Positions 23,664 through 34,407 of a stretch of DNA of 64,000 bases are shown here, piece after piece. Numbering within the stretch: position 1 is the stretch's first letter; every line of letters starts with the position of its first letter. Under the pieces are notes generated by a model. That model worked only from the letters and a program-made list of their open reading frames with translations. It had not been told where the DNA came from and made no database searches. The translations under genes and the position numbers were made by a program. The DNA is from Xenia sp. Carnegie-2017. Its lineage: Eukaryota > Cnidaria > Anthozoa > Malacalcyonacea > Xeniidae. The stretch lies in contig NW_025813486.1 in the NCBI RefSeq assembly GCF_021976095.1, positions 3,900,564 through 3,964,563 of the forward strand. Reading direction: 5' to 3'.

Positions 23664-24900
23664 CTTGCATTAGCTAGTTCTTGTGGGAAAGACCGCATGT
23701 AGTGCCCCTGTCGTTAGGAATAATTTATGTGTGTAAAAGTTTTATCGTCACTTGACATTCTTCACTTGCGGACTATTTAATTTTATAAAATATGCCATGA
23801 TTCTATATGTCAAGGAAATGCTAATTACAAATGAGAGGACATAATTTCGAAGAAATTAGATCAAATGCGTGAACTACAAATATAAAAACAGCTGTCCATT
23901 TACTGAAATCCACTGTTTTTAATTAAATATTTTTCTTGCATGGTAGCAACAGTTGTTAGTAGCATAACTAATTATTTGCCAACCAATAAGATTCGTTCAA
24001 TTTCATCAACATTCCTTCTATCTTAGCAACCCGCAGTGTTTGACTGCGACTCTACGTCTGCTATGATAAAGAGCTTCACACATTCTAAAAGGAATCACAT
24101 TGAAACAGAAAGCATCATTTTCCTCAAGACGTTTTACGGTATTTTGACAAATTTCTGATTTAAACAAGCTCTTCACTCCTCTCGACACAGGTACGTCTGA
24201 TTTACACGAATTTTGCCATATATAAGTAGAGACGTTTGTTCAAAGAACAATTTTTTTTAATTGTTTGGTTTATGATGTCTGATAAATGACTAACAAAGCG
24301 TTCAAAAATATACTGGCGATATTGCCAAAGTGATTCTTGTTGCTCTTATAATAGCTACTAAGTTCGTCTATTCTCACAAGATAAGATTCGTACCGTTATA
24401 AATGTCACTATTTTCAGACATGGGATTTCTAGAGAAAAACTGTTGTGATGCGAGTCATAACAGATCCCTGTTAGTGCTAAATATTTTCTATTAACCGAAA
24501 CTTGTACTTAACGCTCCAAGGGCCTTATGTAGTGAAATGCATCATAATATAACTACTCCATGCGGTCTGCGTTAAAGAACTAAAGATTGACAAACTTTTA
24601 GGCGGACACACATGTGTGTAGCATCGTGTTGTGACTTTCTTTGATCATGGCCAGATGTTTTTGTCAGTTAAGTTTCGTTTCGTGATTATTGCTCGCGCAA
24701 GCAATGGCCGCTAATGGCTTGAATTGTTCGACACGGCGGTTGCTACATGAAAAATGCAGACACACGAACAAATTGAGAAAAGGGAAGCTGTAAAGCAATA
24801 CATTTGTTTTGATGTAAAGGAAGTTTAAATCAAGAAAAAACATTCATAAAAAACATTCATACGTAAAGGAAGTTTTGTTGTTTGGTTCATGCCTGCCAAC
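23664..24900. repeat. Direct duplication, copy 2 (unoccupied site)
   Basis: Same orientation as 18030-18996 plus 22728-22930. It carries the uninterrupted target sequence GTGTTGTGACTTTCTTTGAT at 24626-24645. A short internal duplication (AAAACATTCAT twice) lies near 24840-24870. Confidence 0.85.
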
Positions 24901-25009
24901 ATGGCGGCGCCGCGGCGATGCCTGATTGCGGGCTAAAAGTTGACAACAAAATCGTCTAAGGTTCCGACGAGAGTGGTCCTTCTGTATGTATCTATTCTGT
25001 GCTATTTAC

Positions 25010-25012
25010 ATG

Positions 25013-25050
<38 letters not shown>
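25010..25050. repeat. (TA)n(TG)n microsatellite
   Basis: An uninterrupted run of TA followed by TG dinucleotides. It forms the lower boundary of the Penelope-type fragment on the minus strand. Confidence 0.9.
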
Positions 25051-25052
<2 letters not shown>

Positions 25053-25510
25053 ATGTGACTATCGTTAAGTGTACTAAATTACATAAGAGTATGTTTATCT
25101 TTTTCGTAATAGTCTTAGCCAGAGCCTTTTCTAGAATGTACCAGTCGACTGTAATTAGTATTGCTTTGAGTTTCGATGATATCTTGTCCATATCATTCTC
25201 AAGTTTCCTCTTTTCTTTTGACCGTTTTAAAACAGCAGAGCGAAGCAATCGCTTACGAATCGCATGGACATCCTGGGCATTGACATTTCGAAGAGGGAAA
25301 CAAATAAATTTCGGAAAAAGTTCGAATGACTGACAATCCTTCAAGAAATTCACATCGAGATCGGCTTTGCGTTTCTTCGTTGATAGCTTCTCAAGTGATC
25401 GAAAGTCGGACAGGGAAACTTTCCCTTTGTATTTATGTGCCTATTCATGTATGATATTCCATAATTTCTTAAAAGCACGATGGATATCAGACATTTTAAA
25501 TGAACGACGA
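25040..25510 (-). mobile_element. Penelope-like element, N-terminal fragment
   Basis: Minus-strand reading gives the conserved N-terminal leader of Penelope-like proteins: SFELFPKFICFPLRNVN, then DVHAIRKRLLRSAV and LITVDWYILEKALAK, a basic helical region before the reverse transcriptase. No RT or GIY-YIG part follows; the match stops at the microsatellite. Retaining the 5' end while losing the 3' end is the opposite of normal retroelement truncation. Old and broken. Confidence 0.5.
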
Positions 25511-25699
25511 GTTTTTTATCGTAAACATGTTTCGGCATGCTTATGCCAAAATTATGGAAATATCATACACGAAATATCGAAATATCATATGGATAATTTA
25601 TACACGAATTATCGAAATATCATATGGAAATTGATCCAACAATTAGATTTCAAATACATATTCCATTATGGTGCAGTAAATATCGAAGCAAAGAATTAA

Positions 25700-26267
25700 A
25701 CCTATTTGAGGAATTATTTTCCATTAGCCTTACAGTCGCTTCAAATTTACCACATACACGAAAAAACACAAATTAAGGTACGCTAGTCACATAATATCTT
25801 ATGATCATTACTCAATATGGCGACAGTCTCACTTTCTCCAAGGTAGTACGGTATTTAAAATCTCTAATATAAATGTTGTCAAAGGCATTTTTTAATAAAA
25901 CGATGTTTCAGTTCAAGCCACAGCATCCAAACTATAAAACTGTGGAGAAATTACGAACATCCTATCAGTGGTGTGGTGGAAGGCATTTTAGGGCTTCTTA
26001 ATAAAGAATTTTTCCTGAGAGAACTTACCCCAGGAATCCCCAAACATGACTCGCACCTTTCTCGGCTCAGGCTTTGGGCCCCGTATTTAAGGCTCGTTTT
26101 CAGTGGTAGCTGACGCTCCCCCTGGAGTGCTCCTAGCATGCAACTGATCCCCCCCTATGTTAAACAAAATTATTCAAAATACTTGTTAACCCAACAGAAC
26201 TCTGCCCAAGATTACGCTACGTTGATGTGACTTACATAAATCAATGGCCACGCGGTAAGTTCCTTTC
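25700..26267. other. No gene recognised; GC-richer patch
   Basis: 25960-26150 is noticeably richer in GC than its surroundings (CGGCTCAGGCTTTGGGCCCC and the CCCCCTGGAG block). It may be the edge of an unrecognised repeat. No inverted ends or ORF of note. Confidence 0.35.
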
Positions 26268-26275
26268 CCATAAAC

Positions 26276-26607
26276 CAGGGGTCTCCAAACTTTATAGCTA
26301 GAGGGCCACATGAACTTTCATTATGAAGCATTGAAATATAAAAAATTTCCACGTTATCCTTCAGCTTTTTAAATTTCGCAATGTGCTTGAAACGAAAGTA
26401 GGAAGTTGGGACAAAAGTTGACGTAAGCCACTCTTGCAAGTTGGCTTGCGTCATAACGTGAACTTTCTGCACAAAGGTTATTTTGTTTAATCAAGGAATA
26501 AGGTATTTAATAATATTATTATTTTTTTCCTTAAGTGTCTCTCCGGGCCAGATTGAGAGGCCCAACGGGCCGCATATGGCCCGCGGGCCGTAGTTTGAAG
26601 ACCCCTG
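26276..26607. mobile_element. hAT MITE, 332 bp
   Basis: Ends CAGGGGTCTCCAAACT and AGTTTGAAGACCCCTG; 8-bp flanks CCATAAAC (26268-26275) and CTATAAAC (26608-26615), which differ at one base. The sequence just inside the ends (GAGGGCCACATG, GGCCCGCGGGCCG) is the familiar pattern of hAT MITEs. No transposase. Confidence 0.85.
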
Positions 26608-26619
26608 CTATAAACTAAT

Positions 26620-28440
26620 ATTAAACGTTCATCCCCATGAATTACTTTTGTTGGTTTTATCAACTCTTCATAGTCCGATAAATAGTCATGTTCAAACGTC
26701 ATATGTTAAGTGGCACCAGAATCAATTATCCAATCAAATCTATTCTTTTTTATTTGTGATAAACGCCACCTAATCTGTATTTTCTTGATGATCTTTTTTG
26801 GCACAATGTGCTGACTTTTTTCCTTAGTAGTGGAAATAAAAGATTAAATTGTTCTTTCTTTGTAGACAATATCGTGCAAAATGTCTTCATGAGTGACATA
26901 TTCATTTATAAGAATACTGGTGTTCATTTTTGTTTTTGCTGTAGTCCTTTTTTTTCTTTCACCTTGAATGATCAGTGAGCAGCGTGAGTCTTTTCATCTT
27001 TTTTGCTATTTAGTATTAGATCTTCATCATTCGTTAACATTCCTTTAACGTTTTGATAAGATTTTTCTTCAATCGCATCTAAAGCTATAATCAGCGGCTT
27101 TTAGTCTTCCGACAAATCTGCAAGCAAGGTCTTTGCTAGTTTTTGATCATTATTTTCGAATTCCCATTTCTTTTAGTTGGTCGTGATGAGATTTTTATTT
27201 GTTGAGATGATCGAGTATGTTTTCACCACTTTTTAACGTTAAAGAATTATATTCTTGTCGCAGTAAGTCAATCTTTGAAATAGAAATTGTGGAAAACTGA
27301 TTTCTTAAAATATCCCATGTCTCTTTCACTGTATGTGTATTCCTTACATTGATTTTCTGATCTTTTTGACTCCCAAATAAATGTACGTCAATCCTTTCTT
27401 CGAAGCAATTCCAAACGCTCGCTTCACCAGATGAGACGCGTCTTCTGGTAGGATTTCAACTGATTCATCCCATAATCAAACAAATTAATACTTTTCAGAT
27501 AAAAACATCTATTAAGTGCCCAATTTCTATTCTTTTTAACTTCTGTATTTTACTTGAAAGATCCGTCAGCAAGGCCATACTTAATCTTAAGATAATTTAA
27601 CGACTTATTGTAAAAATATACTCTTCAATATACATATAACAACGCTCCAGACACGCATTCAAGTCTCCTATTCCATGACCAGTTAAAATAATAAGACGGA
27701 CCTTTCGTGTGTGACGTCATTTAAGTCACGTGCAAAGTTTTATCTCATTAAACAAAAATAAAACGGTAATCCCTGATTTCCCATTAATCTTACCTTGAAT
27801 AACTACGTCAATATAGACAATCTAAACTAAATATTCAGCACATCACTTGATACATTATTGAAAACATCTTCTGCATCACCACGTTCTTACTCAAGTAGTC
27901 TGGTATGCAAGGAATCACTAAAAACAGAATAAAATTTACCTAATGGTTTTAAAAACTTTCTATAGTTGTCTTGATTTGAGCAAGAGTTAGATTCATTATG
28001 TCCTTTAAATGCCCGCTCTTTTTTAGACAAGACAACATGAATATTACTTTCTTCTCTTTTCTGGCTTTCTTTCTCATTATGTCGCTTCATGGCCACTCAT
28101 TGTTTTTAAAAAATAATTTCTACACACTTATTTTAATCCATATCCATCTTGTTCAACATTTTGTACTTTTGAAAAAGCAATTTAAGTTTTTACGTTCCTG
28201 CAAACTGTCCAAGAAATGATGCATATGTTTACATAACCAATGTTGTCTAAGTTTTGCTTTAGATAAAACTAAAAGTAGGGTCAGTAAAAAACTGCTGTCC
28301 GTTGAAAATAGCACAAAACCATACTTTCCTCTCTTACCAAGGCGGCTAGAAGCTCCTGTCCTGTATTTACATTTCACATTAAAGTTCCACCAACCAAAAC
28401 GCATTGTTTTATTTATGCAAAGTAAATAATTTCGTTTCAC
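26620..28440 (-). mobile_element. Ty1/copia-like gag fossil, copy B
   Basis: Collinear paralogue of 11640-13550, somewhat better preserved on the minus strand (gag-type runs near 27.2-27.3 kb). It lacks the Harbinger-like MITE of copy A. No LTRs or pol domains seen; old, with many breaks. It lies just upstream of the receptor-like gene. Confidence 0.55.
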
Positions 28441-28737
28441 GTACAATGTATAAATTATATAGTTAATCCTTTACCTTAGCTTATGCTTGATTATTTATCT
28501 TAAATTGACAATTTTTAGTAAACAATTCGTGGTTTCTTAAAATTAAAAAACAATTTTTGCCATTACAAATCAATCTTCATAACCAATGGAAAACACAATT
28601 GTGCTACCCAGACAATGTGTCAGTTGTTACAAATTATTGCAAAACAAGTATATTTCAAATGTCATATGTTGTATATTTAATTTTCGGAATTTCTATATTT
28701 TAATCATGTTGAGATATCATGTTGAACTTTTGTACAG

Positions 28738-31700
28738 ATGGAATCAAGAGGAACAAGAAATCTGTCTTACATTCAGCAAATAATCAATGTGGTACAAACG
28801 GAAATTGCTCAATTTTTCATTAAACAATGGAACTCTCGTTAAAAATCAACACATGGAGAATGGGATGATACCAAAAATAGTGGTAAAAAATTTTGTACTT
28901 TAGAATCGGGTAGGAAGTTGGATAAAAAACTACAGTTAAAATATCAGGATGGAGACACCAGTAAGTGGGACTGTACGATATTATTTGATGCAATAATTTT
29001 TTCAAATTCAATTGGAAAGCATCTTGACAAAAAAAACAAAGGATGCTGTTCATGCACTTCGTTGTGAAAGAAACAAGTACGCACATTGGTATAAAAAGGA
29101 ATGCTTAGATGAGGATTTTGATGATATAGTCATATTCATTGAAAAATCATTTCAAGATTTGAAATTTTCCCTTGATGAAATCTATGAAATAAAAAATAAT
29201 CGTAACAGTTTTAATTCATTTCAAGTTCTTCCTTCAAAACCTAATCATTTTTTTGTTGAACGTACAGAATTACGAGATAAAATTTTAAAAGATCTTGAAA
29301 AATTACGGAATGATAACAATGATAAACTGACATATTTCTACATCACTGGTAATCCTGGCAGTGGTAAATCTCAACTTGTGAGACAGGTTTGTGAAAAAAT
29401 TTCGTGTGATTGGAAAAATAATACTTCCTTTGTAATGACTCTCGATGGAACAAATGAGGAATCTGTTTTAAAATCTTACTGTGAACTTGGATACCGTTTA
29501 AACTGTGACAAGTATATGATGAAAAACTTTGAAGATGAAAACTGTTCCATTACAGACAAAGTGAAGAATTTGCGATGGTTAGTATCCACACGATTAAAAT
29601 TCTGGCAAAATTGGTTGATCATTGTAGACAACGTGGAACAGCTCTGCAAAATTTCTTCATTACTTCCCCAAGTTGGTGATCCCATGTGGATAAATGGACA
29701 AATCATAATAACCATCCAGAACACAGATGCCGCACCTCAAGACGATGAGTTTAACAAACATGTTTCCATAAAAAGTGGAATGAAGGATAGGGAATGTTTT
29801 CAACTGTTGAAGCATTACACTATTGAACATGATGATGATCAATTGTTGAATGAAGTATCACACGCATTAGATCGTCAACCACTGGCTTTGGCTGCTGCTG
29901 GTTGTTATGTCAGTCGTGTAAACAAAGCAAAATTTTCATTTACTTGGAGACAATATTTAAAGAAATTATCTTCAGGAGAACAAGAAAACATGGACGCTAC
30001 TTTTGGTAAATTAAACTCGGTATATCCTAGAAATATGTTACAAGTTTCATATTTAGCTGTCAGGCAAAATGCTGAAGGGTCCTCAATATTGGCAATTGTT
30101 ATTAACTTTTTTTCCGTGATATAGTTTGATGCTATATCACTAGAAATTATTGTTTTTTATGTTCAACAAATTGATCCCAAACACTCAAAGGAAGATATAT
30201 GTCTTTGCTTAAAGGACTGTTCATTGTTCTTGCATTCAGAAAATAATGACATTAGTCTACATCGCATTGTTCACAAAGCAATTATTGTTTATCAATCTGA
30301 ACTTTCAAATGAAGATCATGAAATAGAAGGTAACGTTGATGAAATATCAAAAGCACTTTACATGTTTAAAGAGAGAGACGACGAAATCAAATTAATGCCA
30401 CATCTTGAAAAAATTGTTCAATTATTAAAGACCAGCAAGACAAAAATCAACATGAATACTTTACAAGTTTTCCAATATTTTGTTGAGAGATTAAGACATT
30501 TTGGAAAATACGATCTTGCTTTTGAACTATTGGATAAATTTAAGTCAGAAGAATGTAGTTATGACAAATCTTGGTATTTTAGTGTCCTCGGTCTTTTATA
30601 CTATAACACCGGGAAGTATAGCAAAGCTAAAAATCATCATGAAAAAGCTCTGGAAATTCGAAAGCAATCGTTAGGTCCAAATCATGTTGATGTCGCTACG
30701 TCTTTAAATAATCTTGGTACGGTGTTACATATAACTGGATACTACGACAAAGCTCTAGAGCTTAACGAAAAAGCTCTGGAAATTCGAAATCGATTGTTAG
30801 GCCCAAATCATGTTGATGTTGCTGCGTCTTTAAACAATCTTGGTATGGTGTTTGTTGAAACTGGAAGCTACGACAAAGCTATAAAGTTTTACGAAAAAGC
30901 TCTGGAAATTCAACAACAATTGTTAGGTCCAAATCATGTTGATGTCGCCACGTCTTTAAACAATCTTGGTACGGTGTTTTATAAAACTGGAAACTACGAC
31001 AAAGCTATAAGGGTCCACGAAAAAGCTCTGGAAATTAGAAAACAATCGTTAGGTCCAAATCATGTTTATGTTGCTGGGTCTTTAAATAATCTTGGTATGG
31101 TGTTTGTTGAAACTGGAAATGACGACAAAGCTATAGAGTTTTACGAAAAAGCTCTGGAAATTAAAAAACAATCGTTAGGTCCAAATCATGTTGTTGTCGC
31201 TAGGTCTTTAAACAATCTTGGTACGGTGTTTTATAAAACTGGAAACTACGACAAAGCTATAGAGTTTTACGAGAAAGCTCTGGAAATTCGAAAACAATCG
31301 TAAGGTCCAAATCATGTTGATGTCGCTGCGTATTTATACAATCTTGGTGCTGTGTATTCTGAAATTGGAAACTACGACAAAGCTATAGAGTTTAGCGAAA
31401 AAGCTCTGGAAATTCAAAAACAATTGTTAGGTCCAAATCATGTTGTTGTCGCTAGGTCTTTAAACAATCTAGGTACGGTGTTTTATAAAACTGGAAACTA
31501 CGACAAAGCTAAAGAGTTTAGCGAAAAAGCTCTGGAAATCCGAAAACAATCGTTAGGTCCAAATCATGTTGATGTCGCTGCGTCTTTACACAGTCTTGGT
31601 TTGGTGTTTGATAAGACTGGAAATTACGACAAAGCTTTAGAGTTCCACAAAAAAGCTAAGGAAATTCGCAAGAAAAACGTTAGGAACTAGTCACGTTGAT

Positions 31701-31750
31701 TTCGCTAAGTCTTTTAAACAATCTAGGTGTGCTGTATTATGAAACTAGGG
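28738..31750 (+). pseudogene. HEPN/NB-ARC/TPR receptor-like gene (NLR-type)
   Basis: The coding exon begins at an ATG directly after a TTTTGTACAG acceptor at 28737 (MESRGTRNLSYIQQIINVVQ). An N-terminal helical domain carries RNKYAH, which fits the HEPN R-x4-H motif and resembles DZIP3-like leaders of cnidarian NLRs. An NTPase follows, with Walker A GNPGSGKSQ near 29350 and Walker B WLIIVDNV near 29620, and the helical part of an NB-ARC module (DRQPLALAAAG). The C-terminus is a run of kinesin-light-chain-type TPRs. Such proteins act as cytosolic sensors. Stops lie at 28840-28842, 30122-30124 and 31301-31303, with a frameshift in an A-run near 29030 and another near 31685. Homopolymer sequencing error could explain the A-run shift, but not the set. 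Confidence 0.8.
30630..31690 (+). repeat. Tandem TPR array, 126-bp (42-residue) units
   Basis: Eight near-identical units of the form EKALEIRKQSLGPNHV, then SLNNLGTVFYKTGNYDKA, preceded by one diverged TPR (30570-30625) and followed by a decaying ninth. Unit similarity at DNA level implies recent unequal exchange or conversion. Confidence 0.9.
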
Positions 31751-31759
31751 AATATGACA

Positions 31760-32226
31760 AAGCTTTACAGTTACACTTTGGTAGCTACGTGTTTCAAAGA
31801 AAATTGTGTCTTCCAATTTATGTTAACCTATTTTTAACACATAGACCGTAGGAGCAAGTCTTCCACCTGCCAAGTCAACTCCCCTCTCCCTCAGAAAATA
31901 TTTTTGGTACTGAACGAACAAAACGTTTGCAGTTTGTTGGCTAAAATGAACCTAAAGATGTAATGGTCCTTGTTTATAGATATAGTTTCACTGATATCTA
32001 GTCAACAAACTTACTCTACAGCCCGGCAATCATCGTAAGTAAAACTTAGAATGATTGCCTGGGATATCCTGAATCTGACATTCTCCTTTAGACTTTATTT
32101 CTTAAGAAAATTGTTTTTATGTTATAACCAAGTAGTAATTTTTATTTTATGATTCACAAACATACTAAAGTATATTGGGATGACAGAATTTTATGACATA
32201 AATTTTGTTAAATAAATACTATCCTG
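31760..32226. other. Intergenic between convergent TPR and ADPRH 3' ends
   Basis: Contains both 3' regions. The whole block recurs inverted at 63030-63700. No other gene seen. Confidence 0.5.
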
Positions 32227-32592
32227 TTAGTTTTTCATATTCTTTGATACATTCAGCAATTTTTTACCAAGCTCCATACGCCTATGACCATATTCCAAGT
32301 TCTTATAATTTGCAAGGGGTACAACTTTCATACCATACATACCACCCCACCAAGCTGCAGCCAATATTCCTGTACTGTCACTATCTCCACCATGAAACAT
32401 AGAACAAGAACACAATTGAAACAAGGAATCTTTTGCTATCATCGAAGCATCGTAAGCAATCATTGGTGCATCATGACCACTGGACCCACCCCAACCTGCA
32501 TAACTCACAGGTTTATAAAAAGCATCACGTTCAGGTATGTTATATGTCAAGGTAAACTTTGGTTCACTGGTTCCATTCATTAATCCCCGTAG
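32227..32592 (-). pseudogene. ADPRH: ADPRH C-terminal part, copy at 32 kb
   Basis: The minus strand encodes the C-terminal third of ADP-ribosylarginine hydrolase, which removes ADP-ribose from arginine. It reads SEPKFTLTYNIPERDAFYK, YAGWGGSSGHDAPMIAYDA, and the metal-binding motif MFHGGDSDSTG with the Asp/Ser/Asp residues that bind the second magnesium. It ends LLNVSKNMKN and stop. The first two thirds are missing except for a scrap at 32640-32800. A 50-bp stretch not found in the better copy at 40.9 kb separates the two. Probably a relic, though this part is fully open. Confidence 0.8.
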
Positions 32593-32639
32593 TTCAAGTT
32601 TTTATTGCCTTCTTTTTGATAAAAAACTGAAAAGTCCCA

Positions 32640-32800
32640 CTCGAACCAACTTTTTGCAAGTACCTTTTTTAAAGCATATGATGTAAATTAAGATGCAGTA
32701 ATAGCCCCTAGACAAACTAACGACAAAATCATTATCTTTAAAAGTTGTTCATTTCACATCTCTAACATTATGACGCAGATTATGATAGCTGTAGTGTAGT
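32640..32800 (-). pseudogene. ADPRH exon-2 start and intron fragment
   Basis: Nearly the same as 4853-5030: the start of ADPRH exon 2 and part of the intron before it, on the minus strand. Here it lies beside the C-terminal fragment, in the right order but with the middle of the exon missing. Confidence 0.6.
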
Positions 32801-32959
32801 GACAAAAGGAAGATGAACAATGGCAAAAACAACTTTCATCTTTGCATATGTTTATGTAAACCGAGGAAAAGGTTTATGCAAACCGAGGCTATATTTCCTG
32901 GAACTTGAAAGCAGGTGAGTACAAATTTGAGACTGAATGTCAAAAATCTTTTCTCTTTT

Positions 32960-33392
32960 ATAAAGTAACAAGTGCAAAACAGATATTTGTTGTTTTTCAT
33001 GTAACATGTATTTATGATGGATTTGAAAATTCTCTTTACTTGATTGATTTAATTGATTGAGCTCAAATGGGTTACACTTTAACACAGTCACTGTTACCAT
33101 TTTTTCCTTTAATTATGAGCTTTTTGTCGAGTCACCATTTTATTATGGTGACAGCCGGAAGGGCACATTGTATAAATACTTTGTATATATATACATACAG
33201 TACGTCCTGTGTCCCAAGTGCAGGCGTCACCATTTTGCTATGGTGATAGCCGGGAGGGCACATTATATATACAAAGTATATAACAATGTGCTCTCTCGGC
33301 TATCACCATAGCAAAATGGTGACTCCTGGACTTGGGACACAGGATGTACGGTAATAGTATATATATATATATACTATTACATAACTCAAAAG
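32960..33392 (+). repeat. First-exon repeat, copy 3 (left part), with fold-back
   Basis: Matches 5050-5255. It is interrupted by the fold-back element at about 33134-33349, and at 33393 by the hAT remnant. The unit resumes at 34045. Confidence 0.55.
33200..33349. mobile_element. Fold-back (hairpin) element
   Basis: Two arms of about 65 bp (33200-33263 and 33284-33349), nearly perfect inverted copies around TGTCCCAAGTGCAGG and CACCATTTTGCTATGGTGAT, with a 20-bp AT loop. Partial arm copies lie at 33134-33170 and 36780-36850. No coding content. Confidence 0.8.
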
Positions 33393-34036
33393 CAGTGTTG
33401 CCAGATTGTGAACAAAGCTCATAGATTTATGAAGTTTTGATTTTTATTTTGAATTTTTGTGAACAAAAAGAATTTTGTGAACATTTCATGAACTTTTACT
33501 AAAAATTAAAAACTTTTTGTGAACTTCTCAGTTATAAAAGACAAGGTTGTTTACAATGAGTATACACTGGTTTAGAGATTCAAGACATAGCTTAGTTCAT
33601 TCTTCAATGTTGATGTGAAGAGAATTTTTTCGTCTGTGAATGCAATGAAAACTAAAGGAAGAAATAGGTTGCACACAAAGTCAGTCTGTCGTTTTCTAAA
33701 AGTTAGGCAGGGAGTAAAAGAGTCAGGAGGCTGTATCAAATATTCTTCTTCGACCAATGCTTTAAGTCGTATGACAACCGCCATTCTTTATGCTCAAGAC
33801 TCTGACTCAAGCGATGAATCTGATTCGAACTAAATAATTGTTTTTCATTGTTATTTTTTGTTATTTTGTACAAATGTGCAATGTGCATCATTATAAATTT
33901 ACACGTGATTTAGCTTATTTCATTCGTTTGGTGCAAATTAGGCAATTTTTGTCGATTTGTGAACATTGGTGGATAATATGTGACCTTTTGAACATGCCGA
34001 CATGAACTTATTTAAAATTTATCTGGCAGCGTTGCC
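33393..34036 (+). mobile_element. hAT-derived element with transposase C-terminus
   Basis: Ends CAGTGTTGCCAGAT and ATCTGGCAGCGTTG; 8-bp flanks CTCAAAAG (33385-33392) and ATCAAAAG (34037-34044). A plus ORF (33615-33833) reads KRIFSSVNAMKTKGRNRLHT, the hAT C-terminal dimerisation motif. Upstream transposase is gone, so it is an internally deleted, non-autonomous copy. Repeat copies at 5240 and 36910 show the unoccupied site (CAAAAGCGATGAGCAGC). Confidence 0.8.
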
Positions 34037-34044
34037 ATCAAAAG

Positions 34045-34407
34045 TGTTACCTTCAAAGAACTGACAAACACATACAATTCTTGTTAATTGATCTTTAGTT
34101 TCTACAATAAATACATTAATTAATTTCTATTGGCTCTCCTCGGCCACCGTACACGTGTGTGGGACACGCAAGAGTGGATAGGATATTGGCCATGCATCAA
34201 CTGTTGAAGCCCTCACCTCTCACCACTCAAACGTATATACGATTTTGCAGAAGTTTTAGCTTTCCAAAACGTTAAATATGAAAACCTAAAAATTTATCCG
34301 AAAACAATTTCCAACAACAATCTGCTTATCAAAAAACACATAACTGCCATCTACAAGGTATGTGTGTGTTGATATGTCTGTATATAAGGAAGATAAATTG
34401 CTTATTA
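34045..34407 (+). repeat. First-exon repeat, copy 3 (right part)
   Basis: Matches 5270-5640: ACAATTCTTGTT, CCACCGTACACGTGTG, AACGTTAAATATGAAAACCT and the CTACAAG donor, GTATGTGTG at 34358. It ends at the TIR element. Confidence 0.65.

Noticed and set aside
18030-24900. The long direct repeats at 18.0-19.0 and 23.7-24.9 kb as LTRs of one element
   Set aside because: The spacer has no coding remnant, the ends are not clear TG...CA, and the similarity fits a plain direct duplication later hit by a TIR transposon.
24986-25333. A 115-codon plus-strand ORF starting in the microsatellite
   Set aside because: Its start is translated TA/TG repeat, and the rest is the antisense of a Penelope-type coding stretch on the minus strand.
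637-31303. Reassigned stop codons, because many otherwise good genes have a few in-frame stops
   Set aside because: All three stops occur both as interruptions and as natural ends (for example TAA at 4416 and at the THAP gene end), and frameshifts accompany them. Decay explains it.
30630-31690. Regular 126-bp spacing taken as a satellite or CRISPR-like array
   Set aside because: The unit is a clean 42-residue TPR in one frame; the periodicity is protein repeats.
32284-32583. A 99-codon plus ORF over the ADPRH exon, also seen on the other strand at 62671-62970
   Set aside because: It is the antisense shadow of the conserved ADPRH coding sequence, which is why it appears in both copies.
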